Positions 36,402 through 44,951 of a stretch of DNA of 64,000 bases are shown piece after piece. Every line of letters starts with the position of its first letter. Position 1 is the first letter of the stretch. The notes below the pieces were generated by a model. The model was not told where the DNA came from and did not search any database. It worked only from the letters and a program-made list of their open reading frames with translations. The DNA comes from Cytobacillus gottheilii (GTDB taxonomy: Bacteria; Bacillota; Bacilli; Bacillales; Cytobacillaceae). The stretch is from assembly GCF_900166665.1 (NCBI RefSeq), contig NZ_LT800494.1, positions 3,494,061-3,558,060 on the forward strand, in the 5' to 3' direction. The position numbers and the translations under genes are program-made.

Positions 36402-39400
36402 TATATCCCTCCCCCTAATCGAATTAATTCAGACCAATTATACAAATTATTTTTAACATATTTTGGTTCATTGTATTTCACTACTAATCGATGCTTCGCA
36501 CGAGTTAAAGCTACATACAATAATCGAGCTTCTTCACGAATACTTTCGTTATCCTCGATCTCTTTTAAATCATCATAATTTGTAGACTTAATTCCAATTT
36601 CATTTGTATTTACTTTAGTTTTCCATCCAGCTTTAATCTGCTCATTTTCCCTTACGACAATCATATTTTGAGCTGACTTTTTTACCAAAGGCTGATTTGT
36701 ATATGGCAAGAAAACAGTATCAAATTCCAAACCTTTGGCTTTATGAACAGTCATAACACGAATAAGCTTCTCTACATTGTTGATCTCAACTTCCATTTCA
36801 TCTTCTTTGCGATTTGTTGCAACCTGTCTTTCGAGCCAATCACGAAGATGAAGGATTCCAAGCATAGAAGGTTTTAAGGATTCTCCTGCAATTTCGAGGA
36901 TTCTGTATAGATTCAATCGATATTTTTGAATTTCATGGTCTTGAACATTCATTGCTTTTAAGACTTCCTGGTATGGGTTATTCATAAGAATTTGATAAAT
37001 TGCGTGTAGGGTTGGTTTTATTCTTAATGCCTTGAGAGTTTCTGAGTACCCGCTAACCTCATCAAACGACAGCCTATCCATTATTTCATTAGAATTACCT
37101 TCAAGAGATATAAATTCTACAGGGTTAAATGATTTAGTAGAAAACGCTGTTTGGCGAAGCGCATAAAAGCTTTCAGTATCTCCTATGTAACAAAGAGCAT
37201 TCACTAAGATAAGCAAGTCTTTTGCTGCTCTGGATTTAAACAGACTTCCACCTGTATTCACTTCAAACACAATCTCACGATGGTTTTGCCGAAGATCCTC
37301 TAATAACTTGCGTATTTCCTGTGCTTGATAATTAGTACGCACTAAGATTGCTAATTCAACTGGCTTATCTTGTTTCTCTTCTTCTTTGTCTCTTATTAAG
37401 GCATGATATAGTTCAAGTGTAGTCTGAGAAACATCAATGCAATTATTAATGTTATATGGTTCTGTGTATTTGGTTCTCATGACTGTTGGCACAAGTCGTA
37501 CCCCTACTGTATCATTAGACTTTGGTAAAACTTGAAGCGAATGGTTGCGCCACACATCAAATATGTTCTCAAGCGGATGAAGAATAGCAGCTTCAGTTCG
37601 ATAGTTTTTTTTCAATTTGTATTCTTTATTGATGGTACATTCACCTAATTTTTTGGTAAGTAAGTCGAAAGCAGTATAGTTCGCTCCTCTGAATCTATAA
37701 ATTGATTGTTTGATATCGCCTACTGCAAATAATTGAGAACCAGTTAATATTGTGAGAGAATGTATTAAATCGATCTGAACATCATCTGTGTCTTGAAATT
37801 CATCCACAAATAAGAAACGAAAAGGCTTACTCATTTGTTGCTTATTCAAATACGGTTTGAATGCACTGATCTTTTGTGTCAAATCATTAACAGTAAGTAC
37901 ATCTTCTTTCAGCTTTTCTTGAGTAAATTTACTCTCACATTCCGTAATCACATCTTTAAATAACCGAAAGTATTTTTTTTCCATTTCATTAGATGGAAGC
38001 TCTCCCCACTGAATCTCCTTATGATTTTCTAAAATAATTCCTTTTTGCTCAAGTTGATTCCAGAAATGATCAATTAGATTTATTATTTCATAATCATTCA
38101 AGTGACCTAAATCTTTATATGTCAATTTATGGTTTGTAATATACTCATCAAGTACGTCTGCTATCATTTCAGCACGTTTCATTTTTAGAGAACGCACTGA
38201 AAAGTTCCTGCCCATCCCAAGTTCTGAACTAAAATCTTGAATCAAGGTTTTAGAATATGAAGAGATGGTCATTATACTCATTGCAGTGACTTCTTCACTC
38301 CAATTTAAATACTGTATCTTCTTTGTAATCTCAAAAAGTTGTAAAAGTCTCTTTAAAAGTTTAGATTTCATACTGTCAGCTGCTTCGTTCGTAAAAGTAA
38401 TCATCACAACTTCTGAGAGGCTGGTTATGATCCCTGTATGAAGCAGATAAACTATACGTGAAATCATTGTTTCTGTTTTTCCACTTCCTGCACCTGCTTC
38501 GACCATCAAGTGCTTATCAAGTGTCCCGTGTTCAACCGCATATTGTTCAAAATTAAATGAAGACAGATCTCCAATTTCCTGAAGAATCTTTTTTTGTTCT
38601 TCTTTAAACATACCGTCATGAATAAAAAAATCATATCCTTGTGCATTCGGCCATTCATGAATACGTAAATTTGTCTTTCCTGCTCCTTTAAAGGGTGATA
38701 TCCATTCAATGCGTATACCTTTATTTAAAAGCAAGTCAATTTTGCTTGCATAATCGTTCGGATTCTTCCTTCCAACATATATAAGAGAATGCTTAGGTTG
38801 TCTGGTTGGGACATTCTTAGATGACTGTTTCAGTACAGTTGGAAATACGTATTGCTCTAATACTTCTGCATGGTTTAAAGAATCTGTTTGGATAGACAAC
38901 TTATGATATATCAACTCAACATCCTTCTCACTATACACATAAAAAGGATCTGTCTCAGAACCAATATTTATTGGAGTTGCATCTGAACCATTTAGCGGTA
39001 AGTAATAATCGGCATACCCCGGGCTTATCAGTCTTCTAGAAGTCTGCTTTTTTTTAATTGCTATATGAGTATCATTTCCTTTAAAGAGTTGCAACCCTAG
39101 CTTTTTCTCGCCCAAGGTCACTACCAAATCCTGTTTTGCTTCAATATCATAGGCATAATTTAATTGGACATTATCGAACTTTTTACTCTCTCTAAGTTTG
39201 AAAAAAAAATGTAAGTCACGAATCAAAGAATCGTATGCTTGGTCTATACGATATAAATAAGCAAAATATATGGATTCATTTGGTTTGACATGTGAATAAT
39301 AAGCATCCATGTACAAATCCCTAAACTGCTGATTTGAAGGCAATTTTTTAGATTCTATAATTAAGTCATATAAGAATGATACAAATATAGGCATCTGCTC

Positions 39401-39568
39401 ATACCTTACGTTCGGATGCCGCTCAATTTTCTCATGGTATTTCTTATATTTAGAAGTTATTTCTCGCTCGATATTAATGGTTGAATGTAGGATTTGAATC
39501 ACTTGATCCTCTAGCCTTAGTTTTAAAGTTTTCATTGAATGTTCATCTCTCCGTGAAGGTTTAGACAT
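36401..39568 (-). CDS. UvrD/AddA-like superfamily 1 helicase with unusual N-terminal domain
   Basis: The 1055-aa protein has all SF1A helicase motifs: Walker A EAGAGSGKT near residue 357, Walker B LFVDEFQDTD, motif III VGDIKQSIYRFRG, motif IV KKNYRTE, motif V VHKAKGLEFDTVF and motif VI LYVALTRAKHRL. The first 340 residues are not helicase; a stretch around 140-165 (DIEAKQDLVV then KKLGLQLF) could be a degenerate PD-(D/E)XK core, which is a guess. The start at 39568 (MSKPSRRDE) follows AGGAAG; the ORF extends 12 codons upstream. It is translationally coupled to the AddB-like gene and should unwind DNA for it. Confidence 0.85.
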   Translation of the reverse strand: MSKPSRRDEHSMKTLKLRLEDQVIQILHSTINIEREITSKYKKYHEKIERHPNVRYEQMPIFVSFLYDLIIESKKLPSNQQFRDLYMDAYYSHVKPNESIYFAYLYRIDQAYDSLIRDLHFFFKLRESKKFDNVQLNYAYDIEAKQDLVVTLGEKKLGLQLFKGNDTHIAIKKKQTSRRLISPGYADYYLPLNGSDATPINIGSETDPFYVYSEKDVELIYHKLSIQTDSLNHAEVLEQYVFPTVLKQSSKNVPTRQPKHSLIYVGRKNPNDYASKIDLLLNKGIRIEWISPFKGAGKTNLRIHEWPNAQGYDFFIHDGMFKEEQKKILQEIGDLSSFNFEQYAVEHGTLDKHLMVEAGAGSGKTETMISRIVYLLHTGIITSLSEVVMITFTNEAADSMKSKLLKRLLQLFEITKKIQYLNWSEEVTAMSIMTISSYSKTLIQDFSSELGMGRNFSVRSLKMKRAEMIADVLDEYITNHKLTYKDLGHLNDYEIINLIDHFWNQLEQKGIILENHKEIQWGELPSNEMEKKYFRLFKDVITECESKFTQEKLKEDVLTVNDLTQKISAFKPYLNKQQMSKPFRFLFVDEFQDTDDVQIDLIHSLTILTGSQLFAVGDIKQSIYRFRGANYTAFDLLTKKLGECTINKEYKLKKNYRTEAAILHPLENIFDVWRNHSLQVLPKSNDTVGVRLVPTVMRTKYTEPYNINNCIDVSQTTLELYHALIRDKEEEKQDKPVELAILVRTNYQAQEIRKLLEDLRQNHREIVFEVNTGGSLFKSRAAKDLLILVNALCYIGDTESFYALRQTAFSTKSFNPVEFISLEGNSNEIMDRLSFDEVSGYSETLKALRIKPTLHAIYQILMNNPYQEVLKAMNVQDHEIQKYRLNLYRILEIAGESLKPSMLGILHLRDWLERQVATNRKEDEMEVEINNVEKLIRVMTVHKAKGLEFDTVFLPYTNQPLVKKSAQNMIVVRENEQIKAGWKTKVNTNEIGIKSTNYDDLKEIEDNESIREEARLLYVALTRAKHRLVVKYNEPKYVKNNLYNWSELIRLGGGI

Positions 39569-39710
39569 TATTATTAATCTTCCTAATTTTCCACATAGGA
39601 CCATTATACCAAGAAAAAGGAGAAGGAAAAGATACAGATTTTAGTAAATTTATGTGAAATTTAATTAAGTTATTATAACCACTTACCTAAGGCTTTTCTC
39701 TTTAGATTTA

Positions 39711-39743
39711 AAAAAACTGTATCCACATAGATACAGTTTTAAA
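39711..39743 (-). terminator. terminator downstream of the first C5 methyltransferase
   Basis: AAAACTGTAT (39713-39722) pairs with ATACAGTTTT (39731-39740); on the minus strand a T run follows. It separates the methyltransferase from the helicase pair, so those need their own promoter in 39569-39710. Confidence 0.8.
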
Positions 39744-39768
39744 AAATATAATCCAACTATTGCTTTAC

Positions 39769-41487
39769 TCAATTTTTAATACATGCTTTTTCATTACAAA
39801 TTAAAATATCTTTGATTTTAAACTTTAGTTTTAATCCTATTGTTTCCAAAATTCCCTCAGCAATGGCTCTAGCAAGTAAAGGAGGAACCGCATTTCCTAT
39901 CTGCTGATACTGAGAATCTTTTGTTCCGCAAAACTTATATGAATCCTGGAAGGATTGCAACCTTGCAGCTTCTCTAATACTTATTGCTCTATCAATTACA
40001 GGATGTACCCACATTGACTTTCGAGCATTAAGTACTGTATCAGAAGGCTCGTTATATGCAAGTCTTCTGTAGATCGTATTCTGTGTTCTGCTATGGTCTG
40101 TGTAGGTTGTCTTTAATGATTCATCTAGATTATGAAAATTCTGCCCCTCTTTAAGGGCTTGAAATCTTTTTAAAGCTACTTCACGAGATTCGGTTCTGAT
40201 GTGGTTATATATCTTATCATTGTTATTAAGATAATTATTTAAGGGACTATCATGTAATGGGCGATGGAAAGTTTTATCCATTTCATCCTTTTTCACATCT
40301 ACCCCTGGAGATATAGTTTCCAAGTCACCTATAGCATCATAAATTTTGTTATACTCTTTCCTGTTATAAAAAAGCGGCTCAGGAATTACTACTGTTTTTG
40401 TTTTTAAGCATTCTCTTTTAATTCCCATTAAGACTAATCTGCTTCTTTCTTGTGCTACACCATATTGAGCCGCATTAAAAATATAATTGTCTTCATTTAA
40501 GACATAGCCCAAGGTAACAAACTTACTTTTAATATAATTAAACACATTAAATGATTTGATGATAATCTCAATATCATTCTGATCTTCCTTTATATCAAAT
40601 AACAAAACCTTATTCTCAATTATTTCTGAAATTTTGCGCATGATCTTTTGCGCCTCAATAATATTTTCTAGCTTATCTGTAAAGAAAGAGATTTCTTCAG
40701 TTTTGGTGAATATAAGATTTTTTAAGGTTTTTCCCAAGTCATCCCAATCTAATTGATAAAGGCTGTTCCAATATTCACGATGCTGATTAAGCCATTGCTT
40801 GTTTAGAACCTTCATAAAGAATTTATAGTTTGTCTCTTTCTTTATAAAGTGCAGTAAGTCATCGGTCGTTTGCTTTTTAGCATGCTTTAAAAGTGTATTT
40901 AGTTTAGAAAAGAGGTCTTTATTTATCATGAAAGGAGTTAAATCAATTCGGTGATCGTACGCATTCTTAAGGAAATTGCTTAAGTTAGCCGAATAGGATG
41001 TGCTACTGCCGACCTTGATATGTTCTTCCACCGGCTCGATTCCCAGATTAACTAGTTCAGCTTCGTCCTCCTCACTCATAAAGAATTTATGCTTTTCCGA
41101 CTCCATGCTTTTTACATTTTCCATTACAAAAGCTACTGGTTTTATATCTTCAATCGCCCGTAAATATTGCTTAACAAGATTGTTATTGGATGAGATTAAC
41201 GTATTCTGCTGCCGATTGGCATTGGAAAATCCCTGACACGGCGGACCCCCGATTATTACATCTATATCACGGAACTCACCAATTTTATCTCCATTTTCAT
41301 CTACAAACTTCAACTTTGTTATGTCTTCATGTAAAAGTACATCTTTATTGTGGTTCATTTTGTAGGTTTTACGTGCGTTCTCATTAATTTCGACAGCGAC
41401 TTTCACTTCAAAATTGCCTGTCTGTTCAAATCCGTTGCTGAGCCCGCCTGCCCCTGCAAACAGATCCATTACTTTTAGTTTTTTCAT
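39769..41487 (-). CDS. C5-cytosine DNA methyltransferase with large internal insertion
   Basis: The 572-aa enzyme has motif I DLFAGAGGLSNGF, motif IV GGPPCQGFSNANRQ with catalytic Cys84, motif VI FVMENVKS (122-129), motif VIII QYGVAQERSR (341-350), and motifs IX-X REAARLQSF and QIGNAVPPLLARAIAE. Between motifs VI and VIII there are about 220 residues, against the usual 40-50, so an insertion of roughly 170 mostly helical residues sits there. It methylates cytosine at C5 in an unknown DNA sequence. No dedicated endonuclease gene adjoins it; the divergent neighbour is Vsr. It may pair with the helicase proteins downstream or be solitary. Confidence 0.92.
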   Translation of the reverse strand: MKKLKVMDLFAGAGGLSNGFEQTGNFEVKVAVEINENARKTYKMNHNKDVLLHEDITKLKFVDENGDKIGEFRDIDVIIGGPPCQGFSNANRQQNTLISSNNNLVKQYLRAIEDIKPVAFVMENVKSMESEKHKFFMSEEDEAELVNLGIEPVEEHIKVGSSTSYSANLSNFLKNAYDHRIDLTPFMINKDLFSKLNTLLKHAKKQTTDDLLHFIKKETNYKFFMKVLNKQWLNQHREYWNSLYQLDWDDLGKTLKNLIFTKTEEISFFTDKLENIIEAQKIMRKISEIIENKVLLFDIKEDQNDIEIIIKSFNVFNYIKSKFVTLGYVLNEDNYIFNAAQYGVAQERSRLVLMGIKRECLKTKTVVIPEPLFYNRKEYNKIYDAIGDLETISPGVDVKKDEMDKTFHRPLHDSPLNNYLNNNDKIYNHIRTESREVALKRFQALKEGQNFHNLDESLKTTYTDHSRTQNTIYRRLAYNEPSDTVLNARKSMWVHPVIDRAISIREAARLQSFQDSYKFCGTKDSQYQQIGNAVPPLLARAIAEGILETIGLKLKFKIKDILICNEKACIKN

Positions 41488-41683
41488 TATAAAACCTCAC
41501 TTCAAATAAGAAGTAATCTTTCTTTACTATATATTTTTATACAAGAACAAATGTTCTCAGTTGTTATTTTTAGTCAACTTTTCAATTATAACATAATAAT
41601 TTTTCGGTGATTAATGACAAATGGTGTAATGTTGCGTCCTCATGGGTAATATTTCAATATAATCTCTAAACGGACGTGATTTA

Positions 41684-42130
41684 ATGCCTGATAGAATAAC
41701 AAAATTACAGCGATCCAATAATATGAGAGCAATAAAGTCCCAGTCCATGCTGGAGAATACTGTTACTAAGGCTCTCTGGAAAAGAGGCTTTAGATTTAGG
41801 AAAAATGCGAAAATGTTCGGAAAGCCGGATATTTCTATAAAGAAATATAAAATCGTCATTTTCATAGATTCTTGTTTCTGGCATTGCTGCCCGATTCATG
41901 GCAACATGCCAAAATCCAATCAAGAGTATTGGACTAAAAAACTGGCACGCAATGTCAGCAGGGATCGGGAAGTAAATCAATTTTATACTGAAAACGGCTG
42001 GAAAGTTATGCGTATTTGGGAGCATGAATTCAAGCAGAACTTTGACACTGCAGTTGACTCTATTGCCGATTTTATTAGGCGTCATAGACCTTCAAAGGAA
42101 AAACACCCTGAATCTCCACCAGAAGATTAG
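41684..42130 (+). CDS. vsr: very short patch repair endonuclease
   Basis: The 148-aa protein matches Vsr: RSNNMRAIKSQSMLENTV at the start, KPDISIKKYKIVIFIDSCFWHCC with catalytic Asp and the zinc-binding His/Cys residues, and YWTKKLARNVSRDREV. Vsr nicks T:G mismatches formed when 5-methylcytosine deaminates, limiting mutation at C5-methylated sites. It lies between the first methyltransferase (divergent) and the second (convergent), consistent with service to the C5 methyltransferases of the island. The ribosome binding site is weak. Confidence 0.93.
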   Translation: MPDRITKLQRSNNMRAIKSQSMLENTVTKALWKRGFRFRKNAKMFGKPDISIKKYKIVIFIDSCFWHCCPIHGNMPKSNQEYWTKKLARNVSRDREVNQFYTENGWKVMRIWEHEFKQNFDTAVDSIADFIRRHRPSKEKHPESPPED

Positions 42131-42136
42131 GGTGTT
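42102..42136. terminator. terminator between vsr and the second methyltransferase
   Basis: AACACCCT (42102-42109) pairs with AGGGTGTT (42129-42136), with an inner AATCT/AGATT pairing. The genes converge here and the left arm is inside vsr. Confidence 0.75.
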
Positions 42137-42155
42137 AAATGCTTAAAAAAATATT

Positions 42156-43655
42156 TTATATGTTTGTCTTGGGTATAGGTTTCTTTAAGGCATTTAATAC
42201 CCCTTCAGCAATTCCTCGGCTCATAAGAGGTGGAACTGCATTACCCACTTGCATATAAGTTTTAGTATACGGTCCTTTAAAGAAGTACTCATCAGGAAAA
42301 GTCTGTACTCTCGCAGCTTCTCTTGGTGTTAGTCCTCTAGCTTGGGTAGGATGGATATACATATTACAATCAAATTTCATATGCGCTGTAATAGTTTTAC
42401 AAGGAGCATTATAAATAAGCTTAAAATACTTATCTTTAAAAATTCCACTTCTACTCTGATATGGCATAATATCCGCTATCTTTGGATCATCTGATTTATC
42501 ACCTTGATCCATTCTTCCAAATATCTCTATATCTCGATCATTGTTATATCTTGCTTTATGATTGTACAAAACCTTAGGAATTGATCCACAGTTAATTACC
42601 TTTAAAAATTCATTTGAATTTGATAAGGGACTATTTGTAATGATTTTCCCGCTTTCTTCTGATTCTAAATTAGTTGCATTCTTTACTCTTGAAGCCTCTA
42701 GTTTAGGTAAGTCTTTAATTGCATCTTTAAGGGTAAACCGCCTATTTAAGTATGCATTCTGCATATTTATTTCCGCAAAAATAGATGCATTGTCTAAACC
42801 TAGCCTGTTACCGATGAAGATTACCCTTTTTCTATTTTGCGGAACCCCAAAATCTATTGCATTTAATACTTCACAATGAAGTTTGTATCCAATCGCCTCG
42901 AAGTCCTCTTGCACTTGTGAAGCCACAGAAAGCATCCCTTGTACATTTTCCATAACAAAAAATTTAGGTTGAATATTCTCCACAATCTTCACAAAACTCT
43001 TATAAAGTTTGTTTCGAGGATCATCAATAATTCTTTGTCTGTTAGCATTACTAAAACCTTGACAGGGCGGTCCGCCAATTACTACATCTACATCTTTATA
43101 TCTGATTCTTTCTTCAATTTCATCAATTATATTATTAATATCTTCATGGTAAATATATTCTTTTGGTAATTCAGGATGGTTAAAAGAATATGTTTCAATG
43201 CAAGATGGTTCAATGTCATTTGCAAAAGCAATTTTGTAACCTGCTTGTTTAAATCCAAGTGACATCCCTCCTGCACCACAGAATAGATCCACAATCACAG
43301 GTTTATCATCTTTTCCTTCCATCTCTGATATATGGCTAATACAATGATTACAGAACTTATAAGTACAGCATTTTTTTGTTTCATCGTGTTCAATTTTGCT
43401 TAACAATAAACTGAATTTATCCTTTGATATGTGAAACTCTTTCTCTATCAAAGCCAGCAAAGTTTTTAAATCTTCCTGCTCTGAAATGAGACCAATTTCG
43501 ACTAATTTCTGTTCTATACTTGATTGATCTTCCTTATTTATTTTTTTATCATCTACAATTTTTAGTATTTCTAAAAAGTCTTTAAGCTCATTAAGGAATA
43601 CCTTTTTTACTTTACTATCGTTAAGATCCTTGATGCTGTAGTTCACGAGCTTCAT
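42156..43655 (-). CDS. C5-cytosine DNA methyltransferase (LlaJI/BsuMI-type pair, second gene)
   Basis: The 499-aa enzyme has an extra N-terminal region of about 115 residues ending in a cysteine cluster (KKCCTYKFCNHC), then motif I DLFCGAGGMSLGF, motif IV GGPPCQGFSNANRQ, motif VI FVMENVQG, motif VIII DFGVPQNRKR and motif X QVGNAVPPLMSR. Its start overlaps the third methyltransferase gene by 35 bases. ATG 43655 has a poorly placed ribosome site; GTG 43646 is better spaced and may be the true start. Two methyltransferases beside an McrB-like/LlaJI-like pair is the LlaJI and BsuMI arrangement, where each may modify one strand or sequence of the target. Confidence 0.93.
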   Translation of the reverse strand: MKLVNYSIKDLNDSKVKKVFLNELKDFLEILKIVDDKKINKEDQSSIEQKLVEIGLISEQEDLKTLLALIEKEFHISKDKFSLLLSKIEHDETKKCCTYKFCNHCISHISEMEGKDDKPVIVDLFCGAGGMSLGFKQAGYKIAFANDIEPSCIETYSFNHPELPKEYIYHEDINNIIDEIEERIRYKDVDVVIGGPPCQGFSNANRQRIIDDPRNKLYKSFVKIVENIQPKFFVMENVQGMLSVASQVQEDFEAIGYKLHCEVLNAIDFGVPQNRKRVIFIGNRLGLDNASIFAEINMQNAYLNRRFTLKDAIKDLPKLEASRVKNATNLESEESGKIITNSPLSNSNEFLKVINCGSIPKVLYNHKARYNNDRDIEIFGRMDQGDKSDDPKIADIMPYQSRSGIFKDKYFKLIYNAPCKTITAHMKFDCNMYIHPTQARGLTPREAARVQTFPDEYFFKGPYTKTYMQVGNAVPPLMSRGIAEGVLNALKKPIPKTNI

Positions 43656-44598
43656 CCTTTTTGCTATTTAATTTGTCCAATATCGCCTTAGCAACATATT
43701 CAGCTACATTAACGGTAACTGCATTTCCAAATTGCTTATAGGCTTGAGAATCAGACACAATAATTTCATATTTAGACCCCTCAGGAAATCCTTGAAGACG
43801 AGCACATTCTCGTGGCGTTAATCTTCTAACTGATGTTTTACCCTCTATTTCTGCTAACTCACTCGGCTGGGTTACATAATTGTCTTGACTGGCACGATGC
43901 ATCTTAGCCATAGTAGCGCATAAAGGGCGGGCAATTGAAAGATCAATCTCTGTTTTTGCCTTATATGTCTTTGTCCCGCTTGCCATGATCGTTGGAAGAA
44001 TTTTGTGAGAAAGATAGTATTTAGCCGGTACATTTTTTTCTAGGATATTTTGCAATGTTGTTTCTAATGGAATAGGAGCTGGAAAGTCGAATTTGCCGAT
44101 ATTTAAGTCTTTTCTAAAACAAACCATAAAAATTCTGTTTCGTGTTTGAGGCACACCATAGTCAGCACTATTTAAAACCTGATCAAATACATCATAGCCT
44201 GCTAAATCAAGATGTTCTCTGATCACTTTATATGTTCTGCCATTTTCGTGATTTACCAAATTACGGACATTTTCTAAAACAACTACTTTAGGTTTATGAT
44301 GCAAAATAATCTGTTCAATATTAAAGAATAGTGTTCCCCTAGTATCTGTAAAGCCTTTCTGATCCCCCATCATACTAAATGGCTGGCATGGAAATCCCCC
44401 AATTAATACATCATGGTTTGGTATTTCACTAACCGGAATTTCCGTTAAATCTTTTTCAATTATATGATCACCAATATTATGTCTATAAGACTGTACTGCA
44501 AATTTATCGATATCATTTGCCCAAATTATATTAAATCCTGCCTGGATAAATCCCAGGTCCAAACCTCCGCATCCACTAAATAGTGAAACAACTTTCAT
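43621..44598 (-). CDS. C5-cytosine DNA methyltransferase (LlaJI/BsuMI-type pair, first gene)
   Basis: The 325-aa enzyme is of minimal length and has motif I SLFSGCGGLDLGF, motif IV GGFPCQPFSMMGD with the catalytic Cys, motif VI VLENVRN, motif VIII DYGVPQTRNR, and motifs IX-X RECARLQGFPEG and QFGNAVTVNV. Its start codon overlaps the ribbon-helix-helix gene by 4 bases (ATGA) and its end overlaps the next methyltransferase by 35, so the three form one tightly coupled operon. Target sequence unknown. Confidence 0.94.
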   Translation of the reverse strand: MKVVSLFSGCGGLDLGFIQAGFNIIWANDIDKFAVQSYRHNIGDHIIEKDLTEIPVSEIPNHDVLIGGFPCQPFSMMGDQKGFTDTRGTLFFNIEQIILHHKPKVVVLENVRNLVNHENGRTYKVIREHLDLAGYDVFDQVLNSADYGVPQTRNRIFMVCFRKDLNIGKFDFPAPIPLETTLQNILEKNVPAKYYLSHKILPTIMASGTKTYKAKTEIDLSIARPLCATMAKMHRASQDNYVTQPSELAEIEGKTSVRRLTPRECARLQGFPEGSKYEIIVSDSQAYKQFGNAVTVNVAEYVAKAILDKLNSKKDEARELQHQGS

Positions 44599-44780
44599 TC
44601 TTCTTCAACTCCATGTCTTTTTATGTAATCTACTATCCATTCTCTTAGTACTATAGATGCATACTGATTATTTTCATGTAGAGATTTCATAAATTCTTGT
44701 TTTAATTTCGGCTCAATCGTAATTTCTATTTTAGCAGTCTTTTTTTTCCCTCTCGGTCTTCCAACTAGGTTTGAGCTCAA
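44595..44780 (-). CDS. ribbon-helix-helix protein, putative regulator of the restriction system
   Basis: The 61-aa protein has a basic arm GRPRGKKKTAK followed by a short strand KIEITIEPKL and two helices, the Arc/CopG pattern for DNA-binding dimers. The start codon is TTG with AAGGATG about 9 bases upstream. It is the first gene of the methyltransferase operon and lies 115 bases from a perfect 11-bp inverted repeat at the divergent restriction promoter. A role comparable to a controller protein that delays restriction until methylation is in place is inferred, not shown. Confidence 0.75.
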   Translation of the reverse strand: MSSNLVGRPRGKKKTAKIEITIEPKLKQEFMKSLHENNQYASIVLREWIVDYIKRHGVEEE

Positions 44781-44894
44781 TTTTTATACATCCTTTACAT
44801 ACGAAAATATGTTCTAATATATCACATTTAGATCAGGGTGTAAATTAAAACAACCCATTTTAGATTGTAATAAATATGGAAGGAGTTAATTTTT

Positions 44895-44926
44895 TTTGTA
44901 CTTTTGGTATACTTTAAAAGTACAAA
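44895..44926. promoter_or_regulatory. 32-bp palindrome at the restriction gene promoter
   Basis: TTTGTACTTTT (44895-44905) and AAAAGTACAAA (44916-44926) are perfect inverted repeats separated by ten bases containing GTATAC. The segment TATACT at 44909-44914 fits a -10 box, so the palindrome would cover the promoter of the McrB-like gene. A site of this size 26 bases before the GTG start is a strong candidate operator. The likely binder is the ribbon-helix-helix protein or one of the methyltransferases. Confidence 0.65.
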
Positions 44927-44951
44927 CAAGATTAAAAACGGAGGACTGAAA

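Noticed and set aside
33426-39568. The pair as the housekeeping AddAB complex
   Set aside because: The large N-terminal extension, the defence neighbours and the gene layout differ from Bacillus addB-addA; without a whole genome this cannot be fully excluded.
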